Source: Streptococcus parasanguinis
GTDB lineage: Bacteria; Bacillota; Bacilli; Lactobacillales; Streptococcaceae
Reading direction: 5' to 3'
NCBI RefSeq assembly: GCF_901875555.1
Contig: NZ_CABFMD010000036.1
Location: forward strand, 56,566 to 120,565
DNA: 64,000 nucleotides
The stretch's first letter is position 1; the number at the start of each line of letters is the position of its first letter. The translations under genes were made by a program, and so were the position numbers. Positions 1 through 8,554 of this stretch are shown here, in pieces. A model generated the notes under the pieces. It did not search any database, was not told the DNA's origin, and worked only from the letters and a program-made list of their open reading frames with translations.

Positions 1-2
1 AA

Positions 3-1625
3 GGCATGCTGAAAAATGGCTTTAAGATCGGGAATGCAGAAGTAGAAAGTCCTAAGTCTATCCAAACTGCAACGGCACAGATCTCGCAGATTATTGCCAA
101 TGTGGCCTCTAGTCAGTATGGTGGCTGTTCAGCAGACCGGATCGATCAAGTCTTGGCTCCTTATGCAGAAAAGAACTACCAAAAACACTTAGCGGATGCC
201 AAAGAGTGGGTACTTCCTGAAAAGCAAGAGGACTATGCTTGGAGTAAGACTCAAAAAGACATCTATGATGCCATGCAATCGCTAGAATATGAGATCAATA
301 CCCTCTTTACGTCAAACGGGCAAACTCCTTTCACTTCGCTTGGTTTTGGACTTGGAACTAGCCGTTACGAACGGGAAATCCAAAAAGCGATTCTGAAAAT
401 CCGGATCAAGGGACTGGGTTCGGAACACCGAACAGCCATCTTTCCAAAATTGATTTTTACCCTCAAACGGGGACTCAACCTAGAGCTTGGAACACCCAAC
501 TATGATATCAAGCAATTGGCCTTAGAATGTGCTACTAAGCGCATGTATCCCGATGTCCTCTCTTATGACAAGATTGTGGAATTAACAGGCTCTTTTAAGG
601 TACCCATGGGCTGCCGTTCTTTCCTTCAAGGATGGAAGGATGAAAATGGCGTCGAAGTCAATTCTGGCCGGATGAATCTTGGCGTTGTGACGGTCAATCT
701 TCCTCGGATCGCTCTTGAATCAGAAGGGAACAAAGAAAAATTCTGGCAAATCTTTAATGAACGAATGAACATTGCTGAAGATGCTTTGGTTTACCGGGTG
801 GAGCGCACCAAAGAAGCGACATCAGCCAATGCGCCGATTCTCTACCAATATGGGGCTTTCGGGAAACGCTTGGGTAAATATGATCAGGTAGATCAGCTCT
901 TCCGTCATCGCAGAGCGACTGTTTCACTTGGTTATATCGGACTCTACGAAGTCGCAACCGTCTTTTATGGCCCAAATTGGGAACACAATCCAGAAGCCAA
1001 ACAATTCACGATCGATATCATCAAGGACATGAAAGCGCGCGTGGAAGAATGGTCTGACCAGTATGATTACCACTTCTCCATTTATTCGACACCGTCAGAA
1101 AGCTTGACAGACCGCTTCTGTCGCCTGGATACGGAGAAATTTGGGAAGGTTCCAGATATCACAGACAAGGAATACTATACCAATAGTTTCCACTACGATG
1201 TCCGCAAAAACCCAACCCCATTTGAGAAGCTGGATTTTGAAAAAGTTTATCCAGAAGCTGGGGCGACTGGTGGCTTCATCCACTATTGTGAGTATCCTGT
1301 GCTCCAACAAAATCCAAAAGCGCTTGAAGCGGTTTGGGATTATGCCTATGACCGGGTCGGTTATCTCGGAACCAATACGCCGATTGACCGTTGTTACAAG
1401 TGTGATTTTGAAGGAGATTTCACGCCTACTGAGCGCGGATTTGCTTGTCCAAATTGTGGCAATAGCGATCCAAAAACGGTCGATGTGGTCAAACGGACCT
1501 GTGGTTATCTAGGAAACCCTCAAGCTCGCCCGATGGTCAATGGCCGTCATAAGGAAATCTCGGCGCGTGTCAAACACATGAACGGATCTACTATCAAATC
1601 AGCTGGACACCAAGTAACAGATTAG
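3..1625 (+). CDS. nrdD: Anaerobic ribonucleoside-triphosphate reductase, C-terminal part (5' end outside window)
   Basis: The reading frame is open from the first bases, so the true start lies upstream. About 540 C-terminal residues of a protein usually near 730 residues are present. NrdD reduces ribonucleoside triphosphates to deoxynucleotides without oxygen, using a glycyl radical. The glycyl radical motif RTCGYLG lies near the C-terminus (Gly codon about 1503-1505). It is preceded by a zinc-binding pair of CxxC motifs (CYKC and CPNC, about 1393-1465). The activase NrdG is encoded at 2446-3051, after a small conserved ORF and an acetyltransferase gene. This gene order is common in streptococci. 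The cytosolic role and the identity are secure; only the N-terminal ATP-cone end is not visible. Confidence 0.97.
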   Translation, partial: GMLKNGFKIGNAEVESPKSIQTATAQISQIIANVASSQYGGCSADRIDQVLAPYAEKNYQKHLADAKEWVLPEKQEDYAWSKTQKDIYDAMQSLEYEINTLFTSNGQTPFTSLGFGLGTSRYEREIQKAILKIRIKGLGSEHRTAIFPKLIFTLKRGLNLELGTPNYDIKQLALECATKRMYPDVLSYDKIVELTGSFKVPMGCRSFLQGWKDENGVEVNSGRMNLGVVTVNLPRIALESEGNKEKFWQIFNERMNIAEDALVYRVERTKEATSANAPILYQYGAFGKRLGKYDQVDQLFRHRRATVSLGYIGLYEVATVFYGPNWEHNPEAKQFTIDIIKDMKARVEEWSDQYDYHFSIYSTPSESLTDRFCRLDTEKFGKVPDITDKEYYTNSFHYDVRKNPTPFEKLDFEKVYPEAGATGGFIHYCEYPVLQQNPKALEAVWDYAYDRVGYLGTNTPIDRCYKCDFEGDFTPTERGFACPNCGNSDPKTVDVVKRTCGYLGNPQARPMVNGRHKEISARVKHMNGSTIKSAGHQVTD

Positions 1626-1636
1626 AAAAGGACATT

Positions 1637-1777
1637 ATGGGAAAATACCAATTAGACGATAAAGGCAAGGCCCAGGTTCAACGATTCCACGAAAAGCATT
1701 CGACAGGTGGAGTCAATAAAAAAGACCGCGTGGCTAGCCTGAGAGAACAATTTTTAAAAAAGGCTAAGAAAAAATAA
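1637..1777 (+). CDS. Small basic conserved streptococcal protein (46 aa)
   Basis: A 46-residue ORF begins 11 bp after the nrdD stop, preceded by the ribosome binding sequence AAAGGA. It reads MGKYQLDDKGKAQ..., is rich in Lys and Arg, ends KKAKKK and has no membrane segment or signal peptide. A short ORF at this place between nrdD and the GNAT gene is, to my knowledge, a regular part of streptococcal nrdD operons, which together with its own SD supports translation. The function is unknown. Co-transcription with nrdD is inferred from the spacing, and a palindrome follows immediately after the stop. Confidence 0.75.
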   Translation: MGKYQLDDKGKAQVQRFHEKHSTGGVNKKDRVASLREQFLKKAKKK

Positions 1778-1795
1778 AAGTGAGAATTCTCACTT
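1778..1795 (+). terminator. Palindrome / left terminator copy flanking repeat copy 1
   Basis: Perfect palindrome with arms AAGTGAG and CTCACTT around AATT, directly after the small ORF. The same arms recur at 1897-1918 on the other side of the short repeat element, so this looks like one copy of a duplicated terminator hairpin. It has no T-run of its own. Confidence 0.55.
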
Positions 1796-1796
1796 C

Positions 1797-1895
1797 ATAT
1801 TGAAGATGAAATTCTCAGTAGATTCTTAAAAAAGTTTAATAAATAAGTGTCGACTCATTGATTCAGTATTTATTAAAAATGATTGTTTATATTGT
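1797..1895 (+). repeat. Internally deleted copy (99 bp) of the terminator-associated structured repeat
   Basis: The ends ATATTGAAGATGAAA (left) and TTGTTTATATTGT (right) resemble the terminal inverted repeats of the longer copies at 3083, 36865 and 55746. The interior TCAGTAGATTCTTAAA resembles the right third of those copies (TCAGTAGATGATTGAA). The multibranched core is missing. Related terminator hairpins flank both sides (1778-1795 and 1897-1918). It lies between the small ORF and the acetyltransferase gene, in the same orientation as both. Family membership rests on ends, partial interior and flanks, not on full-length similarity. Confidence 0.55.
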
Positions 1896-1896
1896 G

Positions 1897-1920
1897 AAGT
1901 GAGAGTCCGCTCTCACTTTT
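1897..1920 (+). terminator. Intrinsic terminator (right copy)
   Basis: Arms AAGTGAGAG and CTCTCACTT around TCCG, followed by a short T-run (TTTCTCTT). It shares its arms with the palindrome at 1778-1795. It would end the nrdD/small-ORF transcript before the acetyltransferase gene. Confidence 0.65.
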
Positions 1921-1940
1921 CTCTTATGGGGGAGGTAAAG

Positions 1941-2441
1941 ATGAAATTACGCAGACCAACTCTAGCGGATAAAGAGGCCATTCTAAATATGATGACAGAG
2001 TTCGAAGAGACCCGATCAGCGCACGACGGTGGCTTTTGGGATGCTGATGATTTTGTTTATGAGGAGTGGTTGGAAAGTAATCGTGACATGGAAATGGGGC
2101 TAGGAATTCCGGAAGGTTGGGTGCCTGCTGTTCAGTTAGTCGCTTTTGCAAGAGACGGTCAAGCGGTTGGCTTTCTCAATTTCCGCTTGTGCCTGAGTGC
2201 TTATCTCCTGGAGGAGGGTGGCCATATCGGTTACTCCATCCGCCCTTCTGAAAGAGGTAAGGGCTATGCTAAAGAGGCCCTCCGCCAAGGTTTACAAGTT
2301 GCTAAGGAAAAGAATATCAAACGAGCTTTGGTAACTTGTAGCACAGAAAATCCTGCCAGCAGAGCTGTTATCTTAGCTAATGGCGGTCAATTTGAGGATG
2401 TTCGAAATGGAACGGAGCGCTATTGGATAGAGGTGGACTAG
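1941..2441 (+). CDS. GNAT family N-acetyltransferase
   Basis: A 166-residue single-domain acetyltransferase of the Gcn5 fold. The start at 1941 is chosen because GGAGGT lies 5-10 bases upstream; a longer reading frame exists but lacks a ribosome binding site. The acetyl-CoA pyrophosphate loop is visible as RPSERGKGYAKEAL (R-x-x-G-x-G/A), after the beta strand GHIGYSI. The C-terminal part VTCSTENPASRAVILANGGQF is typical of GNAT proteins that modify small molecules or amino groups. The substrate cannot be read from the sequence. It sits between nrdD and nrdG, as in other streptococci, with nrdG starting 4 bp after its stop, so the two are probably co-transcribed. Confidence 0.88.
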   Translation: MKLRRPTLADKEAILNMMTEFEETRSAHDGGFWDADDFVYEEWLESNRDMEMGLGIPEGWVPAVQLVAFARDGQAVGFLNFRLCLSAYLLEEGGHIGYSIRPSERGKGYAKEALRQGLQVAKEKNIKRALVTCSTENPASRAVILANGGQFEDVRNGTERYWIEVD

Positions 2442-2445
2442 AAGG

Positions 2446-3051
2446 ATGACATGGAATACACCAAAACCAGGAGAGTGGAAGAGTGAAGAACTGAGTCAAG
2501 GGCGCATCATCGACTACAAGGCTTTTAACTTTGTGGATGGAGAAGGTGTGCGCAATTCTCTCTATGTAGCAGGTTGTATGTTTCACTGCGAGGGCTGTTA
2601 TAATGTTGCGACCTGGTCTTTCAATGCAGGCATTCCCTACACCAAAGAGTTAGAGGGGCAAATCATGGCTGATCTGGCCCAACCCTATGTTCAGGGCCTG
2701 ACATTGCTTGGTGGGGAACCTTTTCTCAACACCGGCATCCTGTTGCCCTTGGTCAAGCGTGTGAGAAAAGAGCTACCCGACAAAGATATCTGGTCTTGGA
2801 CCGGTTACACTTGGGAAGAGCTGATGCTGGAAACGCCAGACAAATTAGAGCTTCTCTCGCTGATTGATATTCTGGTCGATGGGCGCTATGATAAGAGCAA
2901 ACGCAACCTGATGTTGCAGTTTCGTGGTTCATCCAACCAGCGGATTATTGATGTTCAACAATCTCTCAAAGAAGGAAAGGTCGTCATCTGGGACAAGCTC
3001 AATGATGGCAAGGAAAGTTTTGAGCAGGTCAAACGAGATGATCTTTTGTAG
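2446..3051 (+). CDS. nrdG: Anaerobic ribonucleotide reductase-activating protein (radical SAM)
   Basis: A 201-residue radical-SAM activase that generates the glycyl radical on NrdD. The iron-sulfur cluster motif is CMFHCEGC (CxxxCxxC), at about residues 44-51. It is followed by the SAM-binding GGEPF motif and the segment SWTGYTWEEL characteristic of NrdG. The length fits the family. The start ATG at 2446 lies 4 bp behind the acetyltransferase stop, with the SD AGAAGG overlapping that stop region. It acts in the cytosol as partner of NrdD. The transcript ends at duplicated hairpins around 3060-3081 and 3339-3367. Confidence 0.96.
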   Translation: MTWNTPKPGEWKSEELSQGRIIDYKAFNFVDGEGVRNSLYVAGCMFHCEGCYNVATWSFNAGIPYTKELEGQIMADLAQPYVQGLTLLGGEPFLNTGILLPLVKRVRKELPDKDIWSWTGYTWEELMLETPDKLELLSLIDILVDGRYDKSKRNLMLQFRGSSNQRIIDVQQSLKEGKVVIWDKLNDGKESFEQVKRDDLL

Positions 3052-3059
3052 ATCTTCAC

Positions 3060-3081
3060 AAACCGGGTTTTTCACTCGGTT
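3060..3081 (+). terminator. Left (decayed) copy of nrdG terminator
   Basis: AAACCGGG...CTCGGTT hairpin 8 bp after nrdG. It matches the intact hairpin at 3339-3360 at 20 of 22 positions and flanks the inserted repeat on its left. The substitutions weaken the stem, so termination probably relies on the right copy. Confidence 0.6.
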
Positions 3082-3082
3082 C

Positions 3083-3337
3083 AGATTGAAGACAAAGTCA
3101 TCTTAGAAACTTCCTTTAGGTGAGTACGGACGTCAGCGAACTTCGAAGAAGTTCCATGACTTAGTTTTGAACCTAAAGTTTCAAAACTCCCAAGCGCTAG
3201 AAACAATAGTGTTTCTAGCGCTTTTCTCACGGCGGAAAGTTTCAGTAGATGATTGAATAAGACTAAAAAGTATCTCATTTTAATTTGTTAGGCATCCATT
3301 AACTTGTTTGATGTAAAAAACAGCTTGTCTACATTCT
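3083..3337 (+). repeat. Terminator-associated structured repeat, copy 2 (255 bp)
   Basis: Non-coding. The imperfect terminal inverted repeats are AGATTGAAGACAAAG and, on the complement of the right end, AGAATGTAGACAAGC. The core contains GTGAGTACGGACGTCAGCG, a hairpin with arms GAACTTC (3138-3144) and GAAGTTC (3148-3154) nested within GTCA/TGAC, an AGTTTTGA/TCAAAACT stem, and a long stem GCGCTAGAAAC (3194-3204) with GTTTCTAGCGC (3211-3221). It closes by GTGAG pairing with CTCAC. It is inserted in the nrdG terminator, which is present on both sides. No protein is encoded. Confidence 0.8.
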
Positions 3338-3338
3338 C

Positions 3339-3367
3339 AAACCGGGTGTTTCACCCGGTTTTTTTGA
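3339..3367 (+). terminator. Intrinsic terminator of nrdG (right copy)
   Basis: Arms AACCGGGTG and CACCCGGTT around TTT, followed by seven T residues. It is a strong rho-independent terminator that insulates the polysaccharide promoter at 3480. Confidence 0.85.
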
Positions 3368-3403
3368 ATTCTCCGATAAGTAGGCAAAAGATTTTGTCGC
3401 TTT

Positions 3404-3418
3404 CAGAAAGCGCTTACT
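3404..3418 (+). promoter_or_regulatory. cre-like (CcpA) site upstream of the polysaccharide locus
   Basis: CAGAAAGCGCTTACT matches the core of the catabolite response element (GAAARCGYTTWC) fully, and differs only at the two outer left positions. It lies about 60-75 bp upstream of the -10 of wzg. Carbon-source control of the locus is an inference. Confidence 0.5.
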
Positions 3419-3425
3419 TTCCAAA

Positions 3426-3440
3426 TGTCCATAATGGACA
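3426..3440 (+). promoter_or_regulatory. Perfect palindrome upstream of wzg promoter
   Basis: TGTCCATAATGGACA has 7-bp arms around a central A. It is placed just upstream of the -35 region, as expected for a dimeric regulator. I do not recognise the regulator. Confidence 0.4.
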
Positions 3441-3456
3441 AAAAAGTGATAATTAA

Positions 3457-3485
3457 TGCATTTTTTGCTAAAAATATGTTACAAT
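3457..3485 (+). promoter_or_regulatory. wzg promoter with extended -10
   Basis: TGTTACAAT (extended TG plus TACAAT at 3480-3485) lies 30 bp before the wzg ATG. The -35 region (around 3457-3462) is poor, consistent with an extended -10 promoter. Confidence 0.6.
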
Positions 3486-3515
3486 AAATATGATTAGGAC
3501 TAATTGGAGGTATTT

Positions 3516-4985
3516 ATGTCACAAAGGAGACGGAGTCGTCGTTCAGAACATAAGTGGGGGCAATTGCGAATCGTTAATTCCGTATTGCTTATTTTTTTGC
3601 TTATAACCGCAAGTTGGGCGACCTATACCATGTTGGCCAATAACATCCTGGCTTTTCGCTATGTTAATGTTCTCGTGATGGTACTACTAGCTCTTCTCTT
3701 GCTCTTGTCAGCTTGGTTTGTGATCAAAAATCAGGCCAAAAAGACAACTTTGGTCCTGCTTCTTGTCGGCTTATTGGCTAGTTCAGGAGTTTTGTTTGCT
3801 AGTCAACAGCTGCTAAATCTGACGAGTAATGTCAATGGCCATTCTAACTATACAGAGTTTGAGATGGCTGTCTATGTCAAGAAAGATAGTGACATCAAAG
3901 ATATCAAAGAGATTAAAGAAGTTACGGCGCCCAAGGGCAACAACAACGAAGCCAACCTCACGGCTCTCTTAGACAATATCAAAAAGACGAAGGGTCAGGA
4001 TATCTCTGTAGTAGATACCCCAACCTATCTCGATGCCTATAAGAGCTTGCAAGAGGGAAATGCCTCAGCGATTGTGCTTAACAGCACCTTTGAGGATACC
4101 ATTGCTGCTGAAGATGCTGACTATGCGAAAAAATTAAAGAAAATTTATTCTTATAAAATTCGAAAAGAAGTAGCAGCAACCAGCAAAGTGTCTGCCAATG
4201 CAGATGTCTTTAACATCTATGTCAGTGGGATTGATACCTATGGCCCGGTCACTTCAGTTTCTCGATCAGATGTCAATATCATCATGACCGTTAATCGGAA
4301 GACCAAGCAAGTCTTGTTGACCACGACGCCGCGGGATGCCTATGTACCGATTGCAGATGGTGGTAACAACCAAAATGATAAGTTGACCCATGCAGGGATC
4401 TACGGTGTGGATGCATCCATTCATACTCTTGAGAATCTCTATGACATCAAGCTCAACTACTATGTTCGCCTTAATTTCACGTCTTTCCTCAAGTTGATTG
4501 ACCTTCTAGGGGGAATCGATGTGGAAAACGACCAAGAATTTACGAGTCTTCATGGCAAGTTCCATTTCCCAGTCGGAAAGGTACATTTAAACTCAGAGCA
4601 AGCACTTGGCTTTGTTCGGGAACGTTATTCTCTTCAAGGTGGTGACAATGACCGTGGAAAAAACCAAGAAAAAGTCATTGCGGCCATTATCAAAAAGTTG
4701 ACCTCTACCAAGGTCTTAAGCAACTACAATGAGATTATCGGAAACCTCCAAGATTCCGTCCAAACCAATATGCAGTTGCCAACTATGATGAACTTGATCA
4801 ATACCCAGCTAGAAACGGGTGGTTCTTATGAGGTGACTTCACAAGCGATCACTGGTCAAGGACGAAATGACTTGCCGTCTTATGCTATGCCTGGTTACAA
4901 CCTCTATGTCATGGAGTTGGATCAAGCCAGCTTGACCAAGGCCAAGGAAACCATCCAAAAAGTTATGGAAGGAAAAGAAAAATGA
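3516..4985 (+). CDS. wzg: LytR-CpsA-Psr (LCP) phosphotransferase of polysaccharide locus
   Basis: 489 residues; the ATG at 3516 follows GGAGG with 5-bp spacing (a TTG at 3504 is less likely). The N-terminus is [13 protein letters not shown], followed by three membrane segments within about residues 20-105. Next comes an extracytoplasmic accessory domain and then the LCP domain. LCP landmarks are [36 protein letters not shown] and [11 protein letters not shown], including the Arg/Asp residues that bind the polyprenyl pyrophosphate. LCP proteins attach undecaprenyl-linked glycans to peptidoglycan. It is the first gene of the cps-type operon, with wzh overlapping its stop by 4 bp. Length and order match wzg/cpsA of streptococci. 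Confidence 0.95.
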   Translation: MSQRRRSRRSEHKWGQLRIVNSVLLIFLLITASWATYTMLANNILAFRYVNVLVMVLLALLLLLSAWFVIKNQAKKTTLVLLLVGLLASSGVLFASQQLLNLTSNVNGHSNYTEFEMAVYVKKDSDIKDIKEIKEVTAPKGNNNEANLTALLDNIKKTKGQDISVVDTPTYLDAYKSLQEGNASAIVLNSTFEDTIAAEDADYAKKLKKIYSYKIRKEVAATSKVSANADVFNIYVSGIDTYGPVTSVSRSDVNIIMTVNRKTKQVLLTTTPRDAYVPIADGGNNQNDKLTHAGIYGVDASIHTLENLYDIKLNYYVRLNFTSFLKLIDLLGGIDVENDQEFTSLHGKFHFPVGKVHLNSEQALGFVRERYSLQGGDNDRGKNQEKVIAAIIKKLTSTKVLSNYNEIIGNLQDSVQTNMQLPTMMNLINTQLETGGSYEVTSQAITGQGRNDLPSYAMPGYNLYVMELDQASLTKAKETIQKVMEGKEK

Positions 4986-5713
4986 TTGATATCCACTCAC
5001 ACATCGTCTTCGATGTGGATGATGGACCCAAAACCAGAGAAGATACGCGTGCTCTCTTGACAGAAAGTTATCGTCAAGGGGTGCGGACCATCATCTCTAC
5101 TTCGCATCGCCGCAAGGGTATGTTTGAAACCCCTGAGGAAAAAATTTCAGAAAATTTTCAAGAAGTGAAAAAAATCGCGGCAGAGGTAGCGCCAGATTTA
5201 ACGATTCATTACGGGGCAGAGATCTACTTTACCAATGATGTCTTAAAAAAACTAGAAGAAAAGATCATTCCCAGTCTGGCAGATACGCGCTTTGCTCTGA
5301 TTGAATTCAGCATGGGAACGCCCTATAAAGAAATCCACACAGCCTTGGATCGCCTGCTTCATCTCGGTATTACGCCGGTGGTAGCCCATATTGAACGCTA
5401 CAATTGTTTGGAGAAAAATGAGGAGCGCGTGCAAGAGATGATTGACATGGGCTGCTACATGCAGATCAATAGTTCCAGTGTTCTCAAGCCTCGCCTCTTT
5501 GGAGATGAGCAAAAACGCCTCAAAAAACGGGCTCGCTATTTCTTAGAAAAAGATTTGGTACATTTTGTAGCCAGTGATATGCACAATCTAGATAAACGAC
5601 CACCCTATATGGCAGAAGCTTATCGCTTGATCAAGGAAGAATACGGCGAAAAACGGGCAAAAGACCTCTTTGTCAACCATCAACAGCTCTTGTTAGCAGA
5701 TGAATTAATCTAA
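4982..5713 (+). CDS. wzh: PHP-family protein-tyrosine phosphatase
   Basis: 243 residues; the start overlaps the wzg stop as ATGA, implying translational coupling. The N-terminus [14 protein letters not shown] carries the first metal-binding histidines of the PHP phosphoesterase fold. Further motifs are [28 protein letters not shown] and ASDMHN. This is the manganese-dependent CpsB/Wzh phosphatase that dephosphorylates the tyrosine kinase Wze (6466-7158) and so tunes chain length and amount of polysaccharide. It is cytosolic and of the usual family length. Confidence 0.95.
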   Translation: MIDIHSHIVFDVDDGPKTREDTRALLTESYRQGVRTIISTSHRRKGMFETPEEKISENFQEVKKIAAEVAPDLTIHYGAEIYFTNDVLKKLEEKIIPSLADTRFALIEFSMGTPYKEIHTALDRLLHLGITPVVAHIERYNCLEKNEERVQEMIDMGCYMQINSSSVLKPRLFGDEQKRLKKRARYFLEKDLVHFVASDMHNLDKRPPYMAEAYRLIKEEYGEKRAKDLFVNHQQLLLADELI

Positions 5714-5757
5714 CCAGGAAACAGGTGGAGAGATCCACATGAAGGAGTAATTAGGAA

Positions 5758-6453
5758 ATGAACAATCAAGAAAATCAAGCAGTGGAAATTGATGTTTTCG
5801 CTATGCTAAAGACCCTATGGAAACGCAAGTTTTCAATCATTTTGGTCGCTCTGGTTTTTGCCATTGCTGCATTTGGCTACAGTGCCTTTTTAGCTAAGAA
5901 AGAATACCAAAGTACTAGCCGGATCTACGTGGTCAGTCGCCAAAACCAAGACAACAATGCCTTGACAAACTCTGATTTGCAGGCGGGTTCTTACTTGGTT
6001 AAGGACTACCGTGAGATCATTCTTTCTCAAAATGTTTTGACGCAAGCCATTGAAGAATTGAAACTTGATATGACACCTGCTGAGTTGTCGAAAAAGATCA
6101 GTGTGTCTGTTCCAACAGATACTCGTATTCTTTCGATCACGGCTAAGGATGGAGATCCAAAAGAAGCGGCCCGCATTGCCAATGGCCTTCGAAATGTAGC
6201 AGCTGAAAAGATCATCTCTGTGACCAAGGTGTCAGATGTTACGACCTTGGATGAAGCAGAAGTACCTCAATCACCTTCTTCACCAAATATCCGACGCAAT
6301 GTCCTTCTTGGCTTTATTGCTGGTGCTGGCTTGATGGTGGTTCTTATGGTCGTAGTAGAGGTCTTGGACGATCGTGTCAAGAGACCAGAAGATATCGAAG
6401 AGTTGATGGGCCTAACCTTACTTGGTATTGTGCCAGATATTAAGAAACTGTAG
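5758..6453 (+). CDS. wzd: Polysaccharide chain-length regulator / kinase adaptor
   Basis: 231 residues. It has a Wzz-type topology: a short cytoplasmic N-terminus with [13 protein letters not shown], a first membrane helix (about residues 28-48), an extracellular domain, and a second helix near residues 180-200 ([20 protein letters not shown]). A cytoplasmic tail [20 protein letters not shown] follows the second helix. The tail is the part that activates the separate kinase Wze in Gram-positive bacteria. It starts 44 bp after wzh and is preceded by AAGGAG at 5742-5747. It is CpsC/Wzd by position, length and topology. Confidence 0.94.
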   Translation: MNNQENQAVEIDVFAMLKTLWKRKFSIILVALVFAIAAFGYSAFLAKKEYQSTSRIYVVSRQNQDNNALTNSDLQAGSYLVKDYREIILSQNVLTQAIEELKLDMTPAELSKKISVSVPTDTRILSITAKDGDPKEAARIANGLRNVAAEKIISVTKVSDVTTLDEAEVPQSPSSPNIRRNVLLGFIAGAGLMVVLMVVVEVLDDRVKRPEDIEELMGLTLLGIVPDIKKL

Positions 6454-6465
6454 ACTGGGGATCGC

Positions 6466-7158
6466 ATGAATACGTTAGAAATTTCAAAAAACAAATTACA
6501 AGAAATTCGGAAGGCAGAAGAGTACTTCAATGCCCTTGCGACGAATATCCAATTGAGTGGGGTGGACTTGAAAGTCATCACCATCTCATCTGTTCAAGAA
6601 AACGAAGGGAAATCAACCACTTCAACCAACTTGGCCGTTGCCTTTGCGCGTGCGGGTTACAAGACCCTTTTGGTCGACTGTGATATCCGGAACTCTGTCA
6701 TGACAGGGATTTTCCGTAGCCGTACTAAGATCCAAGGCTTGACCGACTTCTTATCTGGTCGTAGCCAATTGGACCAAATCATGTATGCGACTGATTTTCC
6801 AAACTTGGATATCATCGAGTCTGGACAGGTGGCGCCAAACCCAACGGGTCTCTTGCAAAGTAAGAACTTCACTGTGATGATGGATGCCTTGCGTGAGCAT
6901 TTTGACTACATCATTGTCGATACGCCTCCAATCGGGGTCGTGATCGATGCGGCGATTATCGCCCAACGCTGTGATGGAACTGTCTTGATCACAGAATCTG
7001 GGGCCAATGGACGCAAGGCGGTCCAAAAGGCTAAGGAGCAATTAGAACAAACAGGCACCCCTTTCTTGGGAGTAGTGCTCAATAAATTTAACATTAAAGC
7101 TGCTGAGTATGGTTCGTATGGTGGATACGGATCCTACGGGGAGTACGGGAAAAAGTAA
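6466..7158 (+). CDS. wze: Tyrosine-protein kinase of polysaccharide locus (BY-kinase)
   Basis: 230 residues. The Walker A variant NEGKSTTS (about residues 46-53) is followed by the Walker A' TLLVDCDIR and by the Walker B-like DYIIVDTPP. The C-terminal tail is a tyrosine cluster of YG repeats (YGSYGGYGSYGEYGKK), the autophosphorylation region. This is the cytosolic BY-kinase CpsD/Wze, activated by Wzd and dephosphorylated by Wzh, which regulates Wzy-dependent polymerisation and links it to cell division. The gene follows wzd by 12 bp. Identity is secure. Confidence 0.96.
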   Translation: MNTLEISKNKLQEIRKAEEYFNALATNIQLSGVDLKVITISSVQENEGKSTTSTNLAVAFARAGYKTLLVDCDIRNSVMTGIFRSRTKIQGLTDFLSGRSQLDQIMYATDFPNLDIIESGQVAPNPTGLLQSKNFTVMMDALREHFDYIIVDTPPIGVVIDAAIIAQRCDGTVLITESGANGRKAVQKAKEQLEQTGTPFLGVVLNKFNIKAAEYGSYGGYGSYGEYGKK

Positions 7159-7177
7159 AGAATAGGATTGAGGGAAA

Positions 7178-8554
7178 ATGGGAGAAGAAAGAATCGAACT
7201 GGAAAAATTAAATATTGTTCTCTTTCAAAGTTTGGCTGCCCTGTTTTCGGCTTACATTGTAAGTCTTTTTAAGGATGCTGAATACACGTCTCAGACGATC
7301 GCCATTCTCTATCTCTTACATTTTGTATCCTTTTACATTAGCAATATTGCCTATCGTTTTTATAGCAGGGGTTACCTGGATGAGCTCTTTCAGGTCTTGA
7401 AATACAATGTGTTTTTCGCTGTTGGGATCACCTTTACCTCTTTTATGCTCGATGGGGTCTTTTCCATCTCTCGTCGGGGGATGATCTACTTCTTTCTTTT
7501 TAATACGTTTTCTGTCTATATTATGGATCTCTTGCTCAAGAAATACCGGAAGTCTGTTTCACCGCGACGGAAAAGTTCGAGAAAGATCTTTTTGATCACA
7601 GCGACTAGTCGGATGGAAAAGGTATTTGATATTCTGCATTCACCCAACCTCTATCATGGAGAACTAATCGGTGTCACTGTCATGGATGATACGACATTTG
7701 ATCATGCAGGTGTGCGTGTCATTCAGCCAGATCAAATGTTGGCCTTCGTTACGAAGGAAGTAGTGGACGAAGTATTTATTAATCTTCCAAGTGAAGATTA
7801 CAATATCAGTGAATTGGTTTCGGAGTTTGAGAATATGGGGATTGATGTGTCGGTCAATCTCAATGCCTTCAATTTTGCCCCTTTAGGGAATAAAAGAGTG
7901 CAAGAAATTGGAGGACTAAGCGTCGTTACCTTCTCTACCAATTTTTACAAGCCGAGTCACGTCTTTGCCAAACGACTCTTAGACATTGTAGGAGCCCTCT
8001 TTGGTCTCTTGATTTGTGGCCTCGTAAGTATTGTCTTGGTTCCTCTGATCCGCAAGGATGGCGGACCTGCCTTCTTTGTGCAAAAACGAGTCGGTAAGAA
8101 CGGACGCTATTTCAATTTTTACAAATTCCGCTCCATGCGTGTCGATGCCGAAGAGATCAAAAAAGATTTGATGTCACAAAATACCATGACAGGTGGCATG
8201 TTCAAGATGGAAAATGATCCGCGGGTAACGCCGATTGGACGTTTTATCCGTAAGACCAGTCTCGATGAATTGCCCCAATTTTACAATGTTCTGATCGGTG
8301 ATATGAGTCTGGTCGGGACTCGTCCCCCAACGGTCGACGAATACCAAGAGTATACGCCAGACCAAAAACGTCGCCTCAGCTTCAAGCCGGGGATTACGGG
8401 CCTTTGGCAGGTGAGTGGACGCAGTGAGATTACGGACTTTGACGAGGTTGTCAAACTCGATGTGGCTTATATGGATGGTTGGACGATCTGGAGAGATATT
8501 CAGATCTTGCTCAAGACCGTGAAGGTTGTACTTAGAAAAGAAGGAGCGAAGTAG
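7178..8554 (+). CDS. wchA: Undecaprenyl-phosphate hexose-1-phosphate transferase (priming transferase)
   Basis: 458 residues. Several membrane segments in the first 120 residues are followed by a nucleotide-binding-like domain and a C-terminal sugar-transferase domain. The latter has the conserved KRLLDIVGALFG membrane hairpin, FYKFRSMRVDAEE, SLDELPQFYNVL, DMSLVGTRPP and KPGITGLWQVSGR. It moves a hexose-1-phosphate, most likely glucose by analogy to WchA of streptococci, from UDP-sugar to undecaprenyl phosphate to start each repeat unit. It follows wze by 19 bp. The donor sugar is inferred, the reaction class is clear. Confidence 0.93.
   Translation: MGEERIELEKLNIVLFQSLAALFSAYIVSLFKDAEYTSQTIAILYLLHFVSFYISNIAYRFYSRGYLDELFQVLKYNVFFAVGITFTSFMLDGVFSISRRGMIYFFLFNTFSVYIMDLLLKKYRKSVSPRRKSSRKIFLITATSRMEKVFDILHSPNLYHGELIGVTVMDDTTFDHAGVRVIQPDQMLAFVTKEVVDEVFINLPSEDYNISELVSEFENMGIDVSVNLNAFNFAPLGNKRVQEIGGLSVVTFSTNFYKPSHVFAKRLLDIVGALFGLLICGLVSIVLVPLIRKDGGPAFFVQKRVGKNGRYFNFYKFRSMRVDAEEIKKDLMSQNTMTGGMFKMENDPRVTPIGRFIRKTSLDELPQFYNVLIGDMSLVGTRPPTVDEYQEYTPDQKRRLSFKPGITGLWQVSGRSEITDFDEVVKLDVAYMDGWTIWRDIQILLKTVKVVLRKEGAK

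Noticed and set aside
1941..3051. Acetyltransferase next to nrdG as a toxin of a GNAT toxin-antitoxin pair
   Set aside because: No adjacent RHH/HTH antitoxin; the position inside the nrd cluster is conserved in streptococci.
3083..3337. Repeat family 1 as a group IIC intron (which also target terminators)
   Set aside because: No domain V/VI-like hairpin or reverse transcriptase, and introns do not produce target duplications or terminal inverted repeats.
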